Origin: Arcuatula senhousia
Lineage: Eukaryota; Mollusca; Bivalvia; Mytilida; Mytilidae
Length of the DNA: 64,000 bases
Assembly: GCA_963971305.1 (NCBI GenBank)
Contig: OZ020303.1
Span: 34,212,106-34,276,105 of the forward strand
Direction: 5' to 3'
Below, one piece after another: positions 61,201 through 63,136 of this stretch. Position 1 is the first letter of the stretch. The number at the start of each line of letters is the position of its first letter. Made by a program: the position numbers and the translations under genes. Below the pieces are notes generated by a model. That model saw only the letters and a program-made list of their open reading frames with translations. It made no database searches and was not told the origin of the DNA.

Positions 61201-63136
61201 CTGATGGTAACCATGGAAATAATGTCAACAAACCCTACTGAAGGAGGTGAGATTTTTCCTACTTAAAGCATGAATGTACTAGCTAATCTGTAACCTTGCA
61301 ACCATGTTCCCATAATAAAAAATATTGTATTAATTCATTATTCTTTGTAATCAAATTTGAATTTGTATTTAATTCTTTTTTTATAAACTTTTATTGTTAT
61401 ACACTCATGTCTCTACTGTATGTGCTAATGAAAATACACAATCAATGTTTGAAAAGCACAAAATGATCAATGTGTCAAACTTAATTTTCTTCTTGGTTTT
61501 TTTCCTCTGTTTTTTTTTTTTCTAATAATCTTTTTTTGATTATTTGCCTACCCTGAGCTACTTTGTTTCAAATTTGAAGTTCATGTAGATACAACTATGG
61601 AAAAAAATTAAAGATTGAATTGCTAACCACTTTTATCTGTTTCATTCTTTTTGTAATAGCACATACAGTAAATTAACAGAATAATATGGTTGCAGCTTTG
61701 CTATGACTTATATAATCATGCAGTGCTTGGCTTTGGAAGTATGAATACAAGCTCTTTGTATACCATTCATTCATTCTATAATAAAACATTAGCTTGTTTA
61801 AAAGTGCACAATTTTACTTTTTGCAATCCAAGAACATAATTTGCTATAGTTTGAAATATAAATCATTCAGATATGTTTAAAAAAAAAAAAGCAAGTAAAT
61901 TATTGTCATAAGGTTATATGGGTTCATTTGAGCTGCAAGCTTGTGTGCATGCATAGCTTTATGTACCTTAAATCTTGGTTCCTTCAGTTTGTAGTGGTAA
62001 ATGCACAACAGCAAAAATAGGTTTTCACAGTCCATAGAAATGTAGTGTAAGGTATAGAATAAGGTAGAAGCTCTCATTGATAGAAGTTCCAACTTAAAAA
62101 AAACATGAAAAACAATAAATGTTTCTCTTCTTATACTGTAAACTTGGAAATTTTCTTGGAGTGTTGTTTTTGTGATAAATTGTAATGCTAACTTTTCACA
62201 TGGTGGGGGGATAAGTTTGTGTTTCATCCGATTATCTCTCTTCTTTACCTAACAAATAAACAATTCATGTAAGGGTATAGTTTCCCATATATTTTGATAT
62301 CACAAATTAAGCAAAAATAATCTCCAGGCGAAAATTTCCAAACATTATTAATATGTATTATTATATCAATATCATTTAAATACTGATGTTGGAATGTGAA
62401 ATTATACTCTAGTGGCAGTTCTAGAAAAATGAATTTTCTAGTGGTAAAATCTCTTTTTGTGTCGGTTTTATTTACTTTCAATATGGAAATATGTGGATCA
62501 TGAATGCATCATAATCTAAACAATAGACCTCCCTTTCGATTTTCTGGATTTGCCACTATGTGTATGATAATATTTCAGCTTCTTATAACAAGCTTCAACT
62601 AATGAAGTCTGTAGTTTGGCATTCTGATTGCAATGCTTATTTTAATTATTCTAATGGTTGAGTGTTTGTGCTTCATCAAACATTTATCAATGCACCATTA
62701 GCAAGCATATATAAATAGATACATTTCTTTCCTTGTTTAATTTAAAAACAAAATCTCAAACACAAATCCAGGAATTAATTGTTTAAATGATGTTTTTTTA
62801 TTCTTTTCCTTTGCATTGTATTGATGTATTTGAAATTTAATTTAGATTGTTTCTCACATTGAAATTTTCAGAATTTTATAAAGATATTTAAGTTAAATTT
62901 TCTAATTTTTCTAGATCTATGACAGAAGACTTAGACAATACAGAACAAGCTTAGAGGACATTGATGCTGCCCTCGTGGAAAGCATGACCAAGAAGCAGAA
63001 ACGTGAAGAAGGTGCAGATCGGGTGAAAAATGAATTGGATGAGGTCAACCAACAGTATATGGACATGGTCAAATGGATCAGCCATCGACTTAAAGAAATA
63101 ACCAGGATACTGTCCGAATCTAATGTGAACTTAAAG
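1106..63136 (+). CDS. MACF1/DST-like: spectraplakin (MACF1/dystonin/shot family), 5' part, 27 exons joined
   Basis: Giant cytolinker that ties F-actin (through its tandem CH domains) to microtubules and adhesion sites. Joining 27 exons with GT-AG borders and matching phases gives 1343 codons with no internal stop: CH1 about residues 41-144, CH2 about 157-262, plakin-domain helical repeats from about 275, SH3 about 803-866, then more spectrin-like repeats to 1343. CH signatures read directly include [50 protein letters not shown] and [13 protein letters not shown]. All match the MACF1/dystonin/plectin group. The embedded SH3 and continuing rod fit invertebrate spectraplakin (Shot/VAB-10). The gene continues beyond 64000, so the C-terminal EF-hand and GAS2 parts are not seen. 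Exact exon use is inferred from sequence only. Confidence 0.96.
1855..1948 (+). CDS. MACF1/DST-like: spectraplakin alternative first coding exon 1b
   Basis: ATG 1855 opens 31 codons ([19 protein letters not shown] then [12 protein letters not shown]) plus one G, followed by donor GTAACG at 1949. An in-frame TAA lies upstream. It ends in phase 1 exactly like exon 1a, so either can join exon 2 to form the same Asp codon. The local higher GC (CCGGCGGAGGTCCC) stands out from the intron. It probably has its own promoter in 1215-1854; no transcript evidence. Confidence 0.75.
1949..2333 (+). other. intron 1 remainder
   Basis: AT-rich intron sequence between exon 1b and exon 2, ending in TAATTGTAG. 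Small ORFs here have no family likeness. Confidence 0.8.
2334..2395 (+). CDS. MACF1/DST-like: spectraplakin exon 2 (start of CH1)
   Basis: 62 nt between TAATTGTAG and GTAAGA. With the G from exon 1 it encodes [21 protein letters not shown]. This is helix A of CH1; the KKTFTKWVN core is the plakin-type actin-binding signature. Phase 1 in, phase 0 out. Confidence 0.97.
2396..5482 (+). other. intron 2, left part
   Basis: AT-rich intron. A TACATGTACATGTA palindrome lies at 4346-4359. I see no exon, RNA gene or clear mobile element. Confidence 0.6.
5483..5808 (-). mobile_element. tRNA-derived SINE copy 1
   Basis: Flanked by a 10-bp direct repeat CCATTAAATT (5473-5482 and 5809-5818). On the minus strand the head carries a Pol III B-box (GGTTCGATCC, reverse complement near 5779-5788); the A-box part appears lost. 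The central block has TGCACGTTAAAGACCCC. It shares most of its length with the copy at 54912-55110. The 3' end is AT-rich (GGATAAATAAATATG on minus). Confidence 0.8.
5881..6634 (+). mobile_element. Helentron-like non-autonomous element (HINE), H1
   Basis: Starts with hairpin TATACCCCCCGCAAAC / GTTTGGGGGGGTATA, then a (GTCT/GTCC)n run at about 5925-5972, then about four tandem core units opening CTCGTAAGCGC (about 5968, 6130, 6306, 6418). It ends with a hairpin GTGAGCTCGCTCAC and ATTACTTGTTTT. This layout matches the bivalve pearl/CvA class. No coding capacity. Confidence 0.7.
6635..14688 (+). other. intron 2, right part
   Basis: About 8 kb of AT-rich intron without a supportable exon. Small repeat traces include TACATGTACATG palindromes (about 7774, 10346, 14192) and a G-rich fragment at 8660-8760. 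A fragment at 14360-14440 contains GGATCCGCCTCTGC, as seen at the ends of many short bivalve repeats. Confidence 0.5.
14689..14706 (+). CDS. MACF1/DST-like: candidate 18-nt microexon in CH1 (HWRFTQ)
   Basis: Acceptor: a pyrimidine tract (TCTCCCCTTCCTGTC) then CTACATGCAG. Donor: CAG|GTAAAA. It encodes HWRFTQ, phase 0 on both sides, and would insert between HLLK (exon 2) and AGRR (exon 3). Vertebrate plectin has an alternative 5-residue insert (HWRAE) at this very spot. A longer form using the acceptor at 14658 would start at 14659 and add [10 protein letters not shown] before HWR, also in frame. Probably optional. Confidence 0.72.
14707..15544 (+). other. intron between microexon and exon 3
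   Basis: AT-rich intron ending TTGTTATTTCAG. No other feature seen. Confidence 0.7.
15545..15634 (+). CDS. MACF1/DST-like: spectraplakin exon 3 (CH1)
   Basis: 90 nt, phase 0 to 0, acceptor TTATTTCAG, donor GTATAG. Encodes [20 protein letters not shown] then [25 protein letters not shown] is the invariant CH1 helix C/E segment of spectraplakins. Confidence 0.98.
15635..16094 (+). other. intron 3, left part
   Basis: AT-rich intron up to the start of the repeat cluster. Nothing else seen. Confidence 0.6.
16095..18705 (+). mobile_element. composite HINE-like element, family 2 host (H2)
   Basis: Left end is TTTTTATACGACCGC with a hairpin-like GACGTATAAT, then a (GTCGTT)n-type run (16142-16190). 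Right end reads GGGCCTAAAACGTACAGGG, then ACGGTCGTAT. Body text such as AAGGAAGGATGGGATTGATT and GGCCAAAAGGGGCC recurs in the copy at 53773-54519. It is interrupted by H3 at 16311. The part after 17474 also carries H3-like units, so the element is a mosaic. Confidence 0.65.
16311..17473 (+). mobile_element. HINE-like element H3, nested in H2
   Basis: Starts with hairpin GCTCACCTGGACC / GGTCCATGTGAGC, then a (GTC)n run near 16360, then about six tandem units of roughly 155 bp each with GGGTCGAAGTTGTCAGAT. It ends with AGGTGAGCGATTATGGCTCC, forming hairpin GGCTCCTGGGAGCC, then CTCTTGTTT. The ends match those of H4. No coding frame. Confidence 0.75.
18782..18859 (+). CDS. MACF1/DST-like: spectraplakin exon 4 (CH1)
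   Basis: 78 nt, phase 0 to 0, acceptor TTTTTACTAG, donor GTTAGT (non-canonical +3 but functional type). Encodes [20 protein letters not shown] then FLKRKG, the most conserved CH1 helix of the family. Confidence 0.98.
18915..19194 (+). mobile_element. short degenerate HINE-like repeat in intron 4 (H11)
   Basis: Begins GGTCCCCAGCTGCAAGGC and closes with the inverse GGGGGACC (19171-19178) followed by ATCTGTTCTCGTTT. The T-rich end after an inverted motif resembles the other HINE ends here, but the element is short and worn. Confidence 0.4.
19195..19770 (+). other. intron 4, right part
   Basis: AT-rich intron ending in TTTATTTCCAG. No feature seen. Confidence 0.6.
19771..19863 (+). CDS. MACF1/DST-like: spectraplakin exon 5 (end of CH1)
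   Basis: 93 nt, phase 0 to 0, acceptor TTATTTCCAG, donor GTAAGA. Encodes [20 protein letters not shown] then [11 protein letters not shown]. It carries the CH signature DGNPKL and [10 protein letters not shown](Y/F)Q, which ends CH1. Confidence 0.98.
19864..21559 (+). other. intron 5, segment a
   Basis: Start of the 16.4 kb intron 5 (19864-36274). AT-rich, with no exon or clear element in this part. Confidence 0.55.
21564..21942 (+). mobile_element. TTAA-flanked MITE
   Basis: Inverted ends GGGAGTACGAGCCTCAGA (left) and, on the other strand, GGGAGTACAAGCCTGAGA (right). They are flanked on both sides by TTAA (21560-21563, 21943-21946). A TTAA target duplication is typical of piggyBac-like elements. 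379 bp, no ORF of note. Confidence 0.7.
21947..24534 (+). other. intron 5, segment b
   Basis: AT-rich intron, nothing supportable. A (CAAT)n trace lies near 23338-23352. Confidence 0.5.
24535..24786 (+). mobile_element. short HINE-like element H10
   Basis: 5' hairpin AAAGTGAC / GTCACTTT (24539-24562) and 3' palindrome GTCTTCCATGGAAGAC followed by CGGTATTCTTGTTTTTT. This is the same terminal T-rich signature as H5 and H7. Internal sequence is worn and short; no coding frame. Confidence 0.5.
24787..28263 (+). other. intron 5, segment c
   Basis: AT-rich intron. Small ORFs have no recognisable family. No exon with both splice sites and homology was found. Confidence 0.5.
28264..30172 (+). mobile_element. 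HINE-like element H4 with about 491-bp tandem units
   Basis: 5' hairpin GCTCACCTGACCC / GGGTCATGTGAGC, then a (CCGT)n run at 28318-28362. Large tandem units each open with TTTTCAAAAATCTTCTTCTC (28863, 29354, 29846, plus a first variant near 28370). Units are about 491 bp and nearly identical by eye. It ends AGGTGAGCGATTCAGGCTCC, forming hairpin GGCTCCTGGGAGCC, then CTCTAGTTT. Confidence 0.78.
30173..32185 (+). other. intron 5, segment d, with possible promoter region of exon 1c
   Basis: The first part is AT-rich. From about 31560 to 32180 the sequence is less AT-rich and non-repetitive, directly upstream of the internal start exon, so a promoter is likely somewhere here. No specific motif can be assigned. 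A 120-codon open frame at 30772-31134 resembles no family I know. Confidence 0.35.
32186..32281 (+). CDS. MACF1/DST-like: spectraplakin internal alternative first exon 1c (CH2-only isoform)
   Basis: ATG 32186 opens 32 codons ending in CAG|GTAGGC, phase 0, and joins exon 6 in frame (...VTVTGQ then ISDVVVPGQ). The N-terminus is [20 protein letters not shown]: a cysteine at position 4 next to seven basic residues in nine, a typical palmitoylation-plus-polybasic membrane anchor. Stops lie in frame upstream (TGATAG region). Mammalian dystonin isoform 3 and fly Shot-C also start between CH1 and CH2, with a lipid-modifiable N-terminus known for the former. Function here is inferred. Confidence 0.75.
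32282..36274 (+). other. intron 5, segment e
   Basis: About 4 kb of AT-rich intron. One short inverted-end repeat at 34333-34453 has ends GTGGTAGATCCAG and, inverted, GTGTCAGATCCAG with internal G-runs, so it is probably a worn MITE. Otherwise nothing. Confidence 0.5.
36275..36441 (+). CDS. MACF1/DST-like: spectraplakin exon 6 (CH2 start)
   Basis: 167 nt, phase 0 to 2, acceptor CTCTGTTTCAG, donor GTACCC. Encodes [38 protein letters not shown] and [16 protein letters not shown]. (L)LLW.Q....GY.G....NF..SWRDG..F.AIIHR is diagnostic for plakin CH2. Confidence 0.98.
36442..38844 (+). other. intron 6, left part
   Basis: AT-rich intron. A 148-codon open frame on the minus strand (38217-38663) spans a C-run and shows no family likeness, so it is not called. 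Confidence 0.5.
38845..38981 (+). mobile_element. minimal HINE-like fragment H7 just before exon 7
   Basis: TGCCCCACCTAC at the left and inverse GGTAGGGCAT near the right, a short GTCCGTCCGTC run, then hairpin AAGTCTTTTTAGACTT and ATTCTTGTTTTT. About 137 bp. It ends only about 37 bp before exon 7, so the exon's pyrimidine tract and branch region abut the element. Confidence 0.6.
39019..39134 (+). CDS. MACF1/DST-like: spectraplakin exon 7 (CH2)
   Basis: 116 nt, phase 2 to 1, acceptor TTTCTTTTCAG, donor GTTTGT. Encodes (R)[19 protein letters not shown] then [19 protein letters not shown]. This is CH2 helices with the classic RPDLID and [12 protein letters not shown]. Confidence 0.98.
39135..39520 (+). 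other. intron 7, left part
   Basis: AT-rich intron. An A-run lies at about 39368-39377. No feature seen. Confidence 0.6.
39530..39943 (+). mobile_element. SINE copy with (ACTC)n tail
   Basis: Flanked by a 9-bp direct repeat ATTCACTTT (39521-39529, 39944-39952). It ends in CGTAAAACACCAACTCACTC and further (ACTC)n. The central block has TGCACGTAAAAGACCCCTTT, close to the core of the two minus-strand SINEs at 5483 and 54912; the head differs. Distinctly GC-richer than the intron. Confidence 0.75.
40750..41632 (+). mobile_element. 5'-truncated LINE nested in the hAT element
   Basis: Contains the C-terminal part of a LINE ORF2 and a 3' end TGTCAATAAAGTATTCTATT with a (TATTC)-like tail near 41632. 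The left border is approximate. The insertion is in the sense orientation of the host gene. Confidence 0.65.
40804..41463 (+). pseudogene. LINE reverse-transcriptase C-terminal fragment
   Basis: About 219 open codons ending in TGA at 41461. The part [20 protein letters not shown] followed by CRKC...[10 protein letters not shown] is the Cys/His knuckle found at the C-terminus of bivalve Jockey/RTE-type LINE proteins (usual form LTKFR.S.H.L.IE.GRY...C..C...EDEYHF...C). The upstream RT catalytic domain (F.DD) is absent. The frame is still open, so the insertion is rather young. No start codon of its own: the frame opens at GTG by chance. Confidence 0.8.
42080..43480 (+). other. intron 7, right part
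   Basis: AT-rich intron ending TTCTGTGATTTCAG. No feature seen. Confidence 0.6.
43481..43587 (+). CDS. MACF1/DST-like: spectraplakin exon 8 (end of CH2)
   Basis: 107 nt, phase 1 to 0, acceptor GTGATTTCAG, donor GTATGT. With G from exon 7 it encodes [20 protein letters not shown] then [28 protein letters not shown](M/L)YD is the last helix of CH2. Confidence 0.98.
43588..44179 (+). other. intron 8
   Basis: 592-nt AT-rich intron with a C-rich patch near 43970-43988. Nothing else. Confidence 0.7.
44180..44299 (+). CDS. MACF1/DST-like: spectraplakin exon 9 (plakin domain start)
   Basis: 120 nt, phase 0 to 0, acceptor TTTTTTTCAG, donor GTAAGT. Encodes [20 protein letters not shown] then [20 protein letters not shown]. 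It aligns with the vertebrate segment following CH2 (W..Y..L...L..W......M....FP......L). Confidence 0.93.
44330..45902 (+). mobile_element. HINE-like element H5 with about 145-150-bp units
   Basis: (GTCC)n-type run at 44345-44385, then tandem units built around CATATTGGTATGGTAGGTGC, GATGCT, CATGCTTCGGATGCTGG and GACCTATATTTTCCGCATGA (about 44405, 44565, 44715, 44860, 45655). It ends with hairpin ATGTCTTTTGGACAT and ATTCTTGTTTTT. It begins almost at the exon 9 donor. Interrupted by H6. The left border is approximate. Confidence 0.65.
44994..45646 (+). mobile_element. HINE-like element H6, nested in H5
   Basis: Starts TTTTTATACCCCGCCAC, with hairpin partner GTGGCAGGGTAT, then (GTCC)n at 45053-45105. 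Three tandem units follow (TTTCCGACCAATAACTTGAA at about 45112, 45273, 45435). It ends with GTGGCGGGGTAT and a T-run. It splits an H5 unit at a T-rich spot. Confidence 0.72.
46129..46224 (+). CDS. MACF1/DST-like: spectraplakin exon 10
   Basis: 96 nt, phase 0 to 0, acceptor CTTCTCTTTACAG, donor GTAAGA. Encodes [20 protein letters not shown] then [12 protein letters not shown]. It corresponds to the L...Y..FK..E.PP...K..I..LY..L segment of the MACF1/dystonin plakin domain. Confidence 0.95.
46225..46861 (+). other. intron 10
   Basis: 637-nt AT-rich intron. No feature seen. Confidence 0.7.
46862..46992 (+). CDS. MACF1/DST-like: spectraplakin exon 11
   Basis: 131 nt, phase 0 to 2, acceptor CTTATTTTACAG, donor GTAGGA. 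Encodes [20 protein letters not shown] then [20 protein letters not shown] and EVV. It matches the family pattern P.(E/D)I...W..L..A...RE..L. A Gly-rich loop precedes the helix. Confidence 0.95.
47261..47723 (+). CDS. MACF1/DST-like: spectraplakin exon 12 (long helical exon)
   Basis: 463 nt, phase 2 to 0, acceptor TTATTATATAG, donor GTTAGA. 155 codons beginning [20 protein letters not shown]. Spectrin-like helices carry [16 protein letters not shown] (vertebrate equivalent: .YYQADQLVQRV..L), and the exon ends [13 protein letters not shown]. An inserted [16 protein letters not shown] stretch fills the variable linker before the next repeat. Confidence 0.96.
47724..48689 (+). other. intron 12 (holds a MITE)
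   Basis: 966-nt intron. Two thirds of it is the MITE at 47921-48550; the remainder is AT-rich. Confidence 0.8.
47921..48550 (+). mobile_element. PIF/Harbinger-like MITE
   Basis: 14-bp inverted ends TGCTGCGTTCACAC and GTGTGAACGCAGCA, flanked by TTA on both sides (47918-47920, 48551-48553). The 3-bp TTA duplication is typical of PIF/Harbinger. The interior is packed with short inverted pieces of AATTCGAATTG / AATGCGAATT type. A second copy of the end motif (GCGTTCACACAT) lies inside at about 47988. No transposase. Confidence 0.8.
48690..48818 (+). CDS. MACF1/DST-like: spectraplakin exon 13
   Basis: 129 nt, phase 0 to 0, acceptor TGTATTTCCAG, donor GTAAGT. Encodes [39 protein letters not shown] and ISDG. 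It follows W(V).E.Q of exon 12; the vertebrate counterpart reads ...EWGSDLPSVESHLENH...H..I..F...L. Confidence 0.97.
48819..49227 (+). other. intron 13
   Basis: 409-nt AT-rich intron. No feature seen. Confidence 0.7.
49228..49305 (+). CDS. MACF1/DST-like: spectraplakin exon 14
   Basis: 78 nt, phase 0 to 0, acceptor AATATTTTAG, donor GTAAGT. Encodes [20 protein letters not shown] then AYSLLS. Equivalent to the Y.EKL..LE.QY..LL helix of dystonin. Confidence 0.94.
49306..49621 (+). other. intron 14
   Basis: 316-nt AT-rich intron. No feature seen. Confidence 0.7.
49622..49780 (+). CDS. MACF1/DST-like: spectraplakin exon 15
   Basis: 159 nt, phase 0 to 0, acceptor TTTCTTTTTATAG, donor GTGTGT. 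53 codons including [20 protein letters not shown] and [20 protein letters not shown]. (A/T)..ELIWLN.KE is one of the most conserved plakin-domain motifs. RRSKS(L) at the start is a possible basophilic kinase site, by inference only. Confidence 0.98.
49828..50235 (+). mobile_element. MITE with AGGGCTAYTCCA ends, long copy
   Basis: Left end AGGGCTATTCCAAAATAAAT; the right end read inverted is AGGGCTACTCCAGAAATAAA. About 408 bp, non-coding, in intron 15. The same end family occurs at 59187-59403. Confidence 0.6.
50236..51477 (+). other. intron 15, right part
   Basis: AT-rich intron ending in CTCTTTTCCAG. No feature seen. Confidence 0.6.
51478..51948 (+). CDS. MACF1/DST-like: spectraplakin exon 16 (helical repeat plus start of SH3)
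   Basis: 471 nt, phase 0 to 0, acceptor TCTCTTTTCCAG, donor GTTTGT. 157 codons: [39 protein letters not shown](L) and [20 protein letters not shown] are helices matching dystonin (HPA...IEAY..AMQ.QWSWIL.L..C.E.H). The last about 20 residues ([17 protein letters not shown]) begin the SH3. The usual ALYDY core is CLCTY here, degenerate as in other plakin SH3 domains. Confidence 0.98.
51949..52417 (+). other. intron 16
   Basis: 469-nt AT-rich intron. No feature seen. Confidence 0.7.
52418..52480 (+). CDS. MACF1/DST-like: spectraplakin exon 17 (SH3 middle)
   Basis: 63 nt, phase 0 to 0, acceptor TTATATTTCAG, donor GTGAGT. Encodes [20 protein letters not shown] plus K. It corresponds to the (I/T)..GDEC.L.NNS.R.KWK strand pair of the plakin SH3. 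The KW pair stands where a canonical SH3 has WW. Confidence 0.97.
52481..52929 (+). other. intron 17
   Basis: 449-nt AT-rich intron. No feature seen. Confidence 0.7.
52930..53021 (+). CDS. MACF1/DST-like: spectraplakin exon 18 (SH3 end)
   Basis: 92 nt, phase 0 to 2, acceptor CTATTATAG, donor GTATGT. Encodes [20 protein letters not shown] then [14 protein letters not shown].(I/V)PPPN is the conserved SH3 exit motif of plakins, placed inside the spectrin repeat. Confidence 0.98.
53022..53326 (+). other. intron 18
   Basis: 305-nt AT-rich intron. No feature seen. Confidence 0.7.
53327..53441 (+). CDS. MACF1/DST-like: spectraplakin exon 19
   Basis: 115 nt, phase 2 to 0, acceptor ATTTGTAG, donor GTATGT at 53442. 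Encodes (R)[19 protein letters not shown] then [19 protein letters not shown]. The counterpart in dystonin reads Y..VL.LWHE.H..MKSV.SW.YL. The last 34 nt are the founding copy of the 37-bp array that follows; which donor is used cannot be decided without transcripts. The first is chosen because reading on meets TAA within 18 nt. Confidence 0.93.
53408..53772 (+). repeat. 37-bp minisatellite spanning the exon 19 donor
   Basis: Unit GTATGTCAGAGTCATTAAAA plus ACTGGGATCTAAGACAG. Unit starts are 53442, 53479, 53516, 53553, 53590, 53627, 53664, 53701 and 53738; the exon itself supplies a first 34-nt copy. Copies are almost identical (single changes such as CATTAGAAA, GAGCCATT, CATCAAA, GACAAGTATGT). 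Every unit recreates CAG|GTATGT (CAA|GTATGT once). The array stops where the next repeat element begins. Confidence 0.97.
53773..54519 (+). mobile_element. HINE-like family 2 copy, 5'-truncated
   Basis: About three tandem units with ACTTTACAGTAATGTTACT... and AAGGAAGGGTTGGGCTGATT and TTTTTTCGTTTAGAAA (about 53773, 53931, 54088). The right end has GGGCCTAGAACGTACAGGG, as in H2, and closes GGTCTTGTTTTC. It provides an uninterrupted version of the site where H3 sits in H2. Confidence 0.65.
54606..54780 (+). CDS. MACF1/DST-like: spectraplakin exon 20
   Basis: 175 nt, phase 0 to 1, acceptor TTGTATTTTAG, donor GTAAGC. Encodes [40 protein letters not shown] and [18 protein letters not shown]. Equivalent to the (M)LPGEHQQVL..L...FEDFL.DS repeat region of dystonin. 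Confidence 0.96.
54912..55110 (-). mobile_element. SINE copy 2, 5'-truncated
   Basis: Flanked by a perfect 12-bp direct repeat ATGGGATACACT (54900-54911, 55111-55122). Close to the copy at 5483-5808 but lacking its tRNA-like head. Minus-strand element with AT-rich 3' end (GGATAAATATATATG). The perfect duplication shows it inserted recently and alone. Confidence 0.85.
55306..55494 (+). mobile_element. short MITE with TACTGTGG ends
   Basis: Left TACTGTGGTTTCATTATTAT; right end inverted TACTGTGGATTCATTTATTT. TA at both borders fits a Tc1/mariner-type duplication. 189 bp. The same TIR text is, to my memory, very common in bivalve genomes. Confidence 0.7.
55520..55677 (+). CDS. MACF1/DST-like: spectraplakin exon 21
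   Basis: 158 nt, phase 1 to 0, acceptor TGCTTTTTACAG, donor GTTGGT. With G from exon 20 it encodes [40 protein letters not shown] and [13 protein letters not shown]. Matches dystonin ...(L)R..LE.CE..L...(I/L)...L.RD.L......I.EQ.K. Confidence 0.97.
55945..56010 (+). pseudogene. decayed partial copy of exon 22
   Basis: 55963-56010 matches the first 48 nt of exon 22 at 39 of 48 positions in the same frame ([16 protein letters not shown] against [16 protein letters not shown]). The 20 or so nt before it also resemble the intron before exon 22 (GAGTGTATTTA against AAGTGTGTTTA). The AG acceptor is lost (TTTAAT in place of TTCTAG), so it should not splice. Confidence 0.8.
56027..57545 (+). mobile_element. 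HINE-like element H9 with (TTC)n and about 155-bp units
   Basis: Hairpin GTCTCCCCTTCC / GGGGGAGAC at the left, (TTC)n at 56073-56132, then about nine tandem units with GGCCATAACTTTTTTGTTCT, GATATTTGGCATGTGGATGT and ATGACCTTGACC. The right end has AAGGGGAGACATCAG. Fills most of intron 21 and ends about 50 nt before exon 22. Confidence 0.72.
57593..57753 (+). CDS. MACF1/DST-like: spectraplakin exon 22
   Basis: 161 nt, phase 0 to 2, acceptor TAATTTTCTAG, donor GTAAAT at 57754. Encodes [40 protein letters not shown] and [13 protein letters not shown]. Helical repeat (W..(I/L)..L.RVY.DRL). The last 70 nt are the founding copy of the 82-bp array. The first donor is chosen: reading on gives AGG TAA, an immediate stop. 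Confidence 0.95.
57684..58558 (+). repeat. 82-bp minisatellite spanning the exon 22 donor
   Basis: The unit starts at the donor: GTAAATACAGGAAGTCAAAA, then TACCAGGCTGTTATACAG..., ending GTCTACTTGGACAG. Starts: 57754, 57836, 57918, 58000, 58082, 58164, 58231, 58313, 58395, 58477. One unit (58164) is 67 bp, lacking 15 bp. The exon supplies the first partial copy, so there are about 11 copies. Each recreates ACAG|GTAAAT; the last reads CGG|GTAATG. Confidence 0.97.
58559..58854 (+). other. intron 22, right part
   Basis: AT-rich, with T-runs, ending TTATTTTTTCAG. Nothing else. Confidence 0.7.
58855..58993 (+). CDS. MACF1/DST-like: spectraplakin exon 23
   Basis: 139 nt, phase 2 to 0, acceptor TATTTTTTCAG, donor GTATGT. 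Encodes (R)[39 protein letters not shown] and QVHEELQ. Equivalent to the LK.V.LVL...Q.AE.LV..YE..L repeat of dystonin. Confidence 0.96.
59187..59403 (+). mobile_element. MITE with AGGGCTATTCCA ends, short copy
   Basis: Left ATGCTTAAGGGCTATTCCAT; right inverted ATGCTTAGGGCTTTTCCAGA. It contains G-runs (59221-59237) and C-runs (59361-59372), which would pair. About 217 bp, in intron 23. Confidence 0.65.
59586..59776 (+). CDS. MACF1/DST-like: spectraplakin exon 24
   Basis: 191 nt, phase 0 to 2, acceptor TTTTTCTCTTCAG, donor GTATGA. Encodes [40 protein letters not shown] and [20 protein letters not shown]. The (L)..RW.NV..Q(V/I). ending matches dystonin VERWQNVHVQID. Confidence 0.97.
59777..60100 (+). 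other. intron 24
   Basis: 324-nt AT-rich intron. No feature seen. Confidence 0.7.
60101..60260 (+). CDS. MACF1/DST-like: spectraplakin exon 25
   Basis: 160 nt, phase 2 to 0, acceptor TATTGCTTACAG, donor GTAGGT. Encodes (R)[39 protein letters not shown] and [14 protein letters not shown]. Equivalent to the ...Y.....PL..WI...E..(Q).KI repeat of dystonin. Confidence 0.95.
60261..60818 (+). other. intron 25
   Basis: 558-nt intron. A possible HINE 3' end lies at 60596-60625 (ATGTCTTTCAGGCAT followed by ATTCTTGTTCATT), its left border not found. Otherwise AT-rich. Confidence 0.5.
60819..60902 (+). CDS. MACF1/DST-like: spectraplakin exon 26
   Basis: 84 nt, phase 0 to 0, acceptor TTGTTTTGTAG, donor GTATAA. 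Encodes [20 protein letters not shown] then GQFIREAK. Equivalent to the LA.QLNQQK.LV.EIE.......(C)..YA helix of dystonin. Confidence 0.92.
60903..62914 (+). other. intron 26
   Basis: 2-kb AT-rich intron. An imperfect direct repeat TAAGTAGTTGCTTACCTG / TAAGTAGTCGCTTGCCTG occurs at about 61151 and 61185. Nothing else seen. Confidence 0.6.
62915..63136 (+). CDS. MACF1/DST-like: spectraplakin exon 27
   Basis: 222 nt, phase 0 to 0, acceptor TAATTTTTCTAG, donor GTATGC. 74 codons: [40 protein letters not shown] and [20 protein letters not shown]. Matches the end of the dystonin plakin domain (...V...Q.S..KRRR.....D.I..EF.DL...Y..LV......(K)). KKQKRE is the basic patch expected here. Last exon seen in the window. 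Confidence 0.96.
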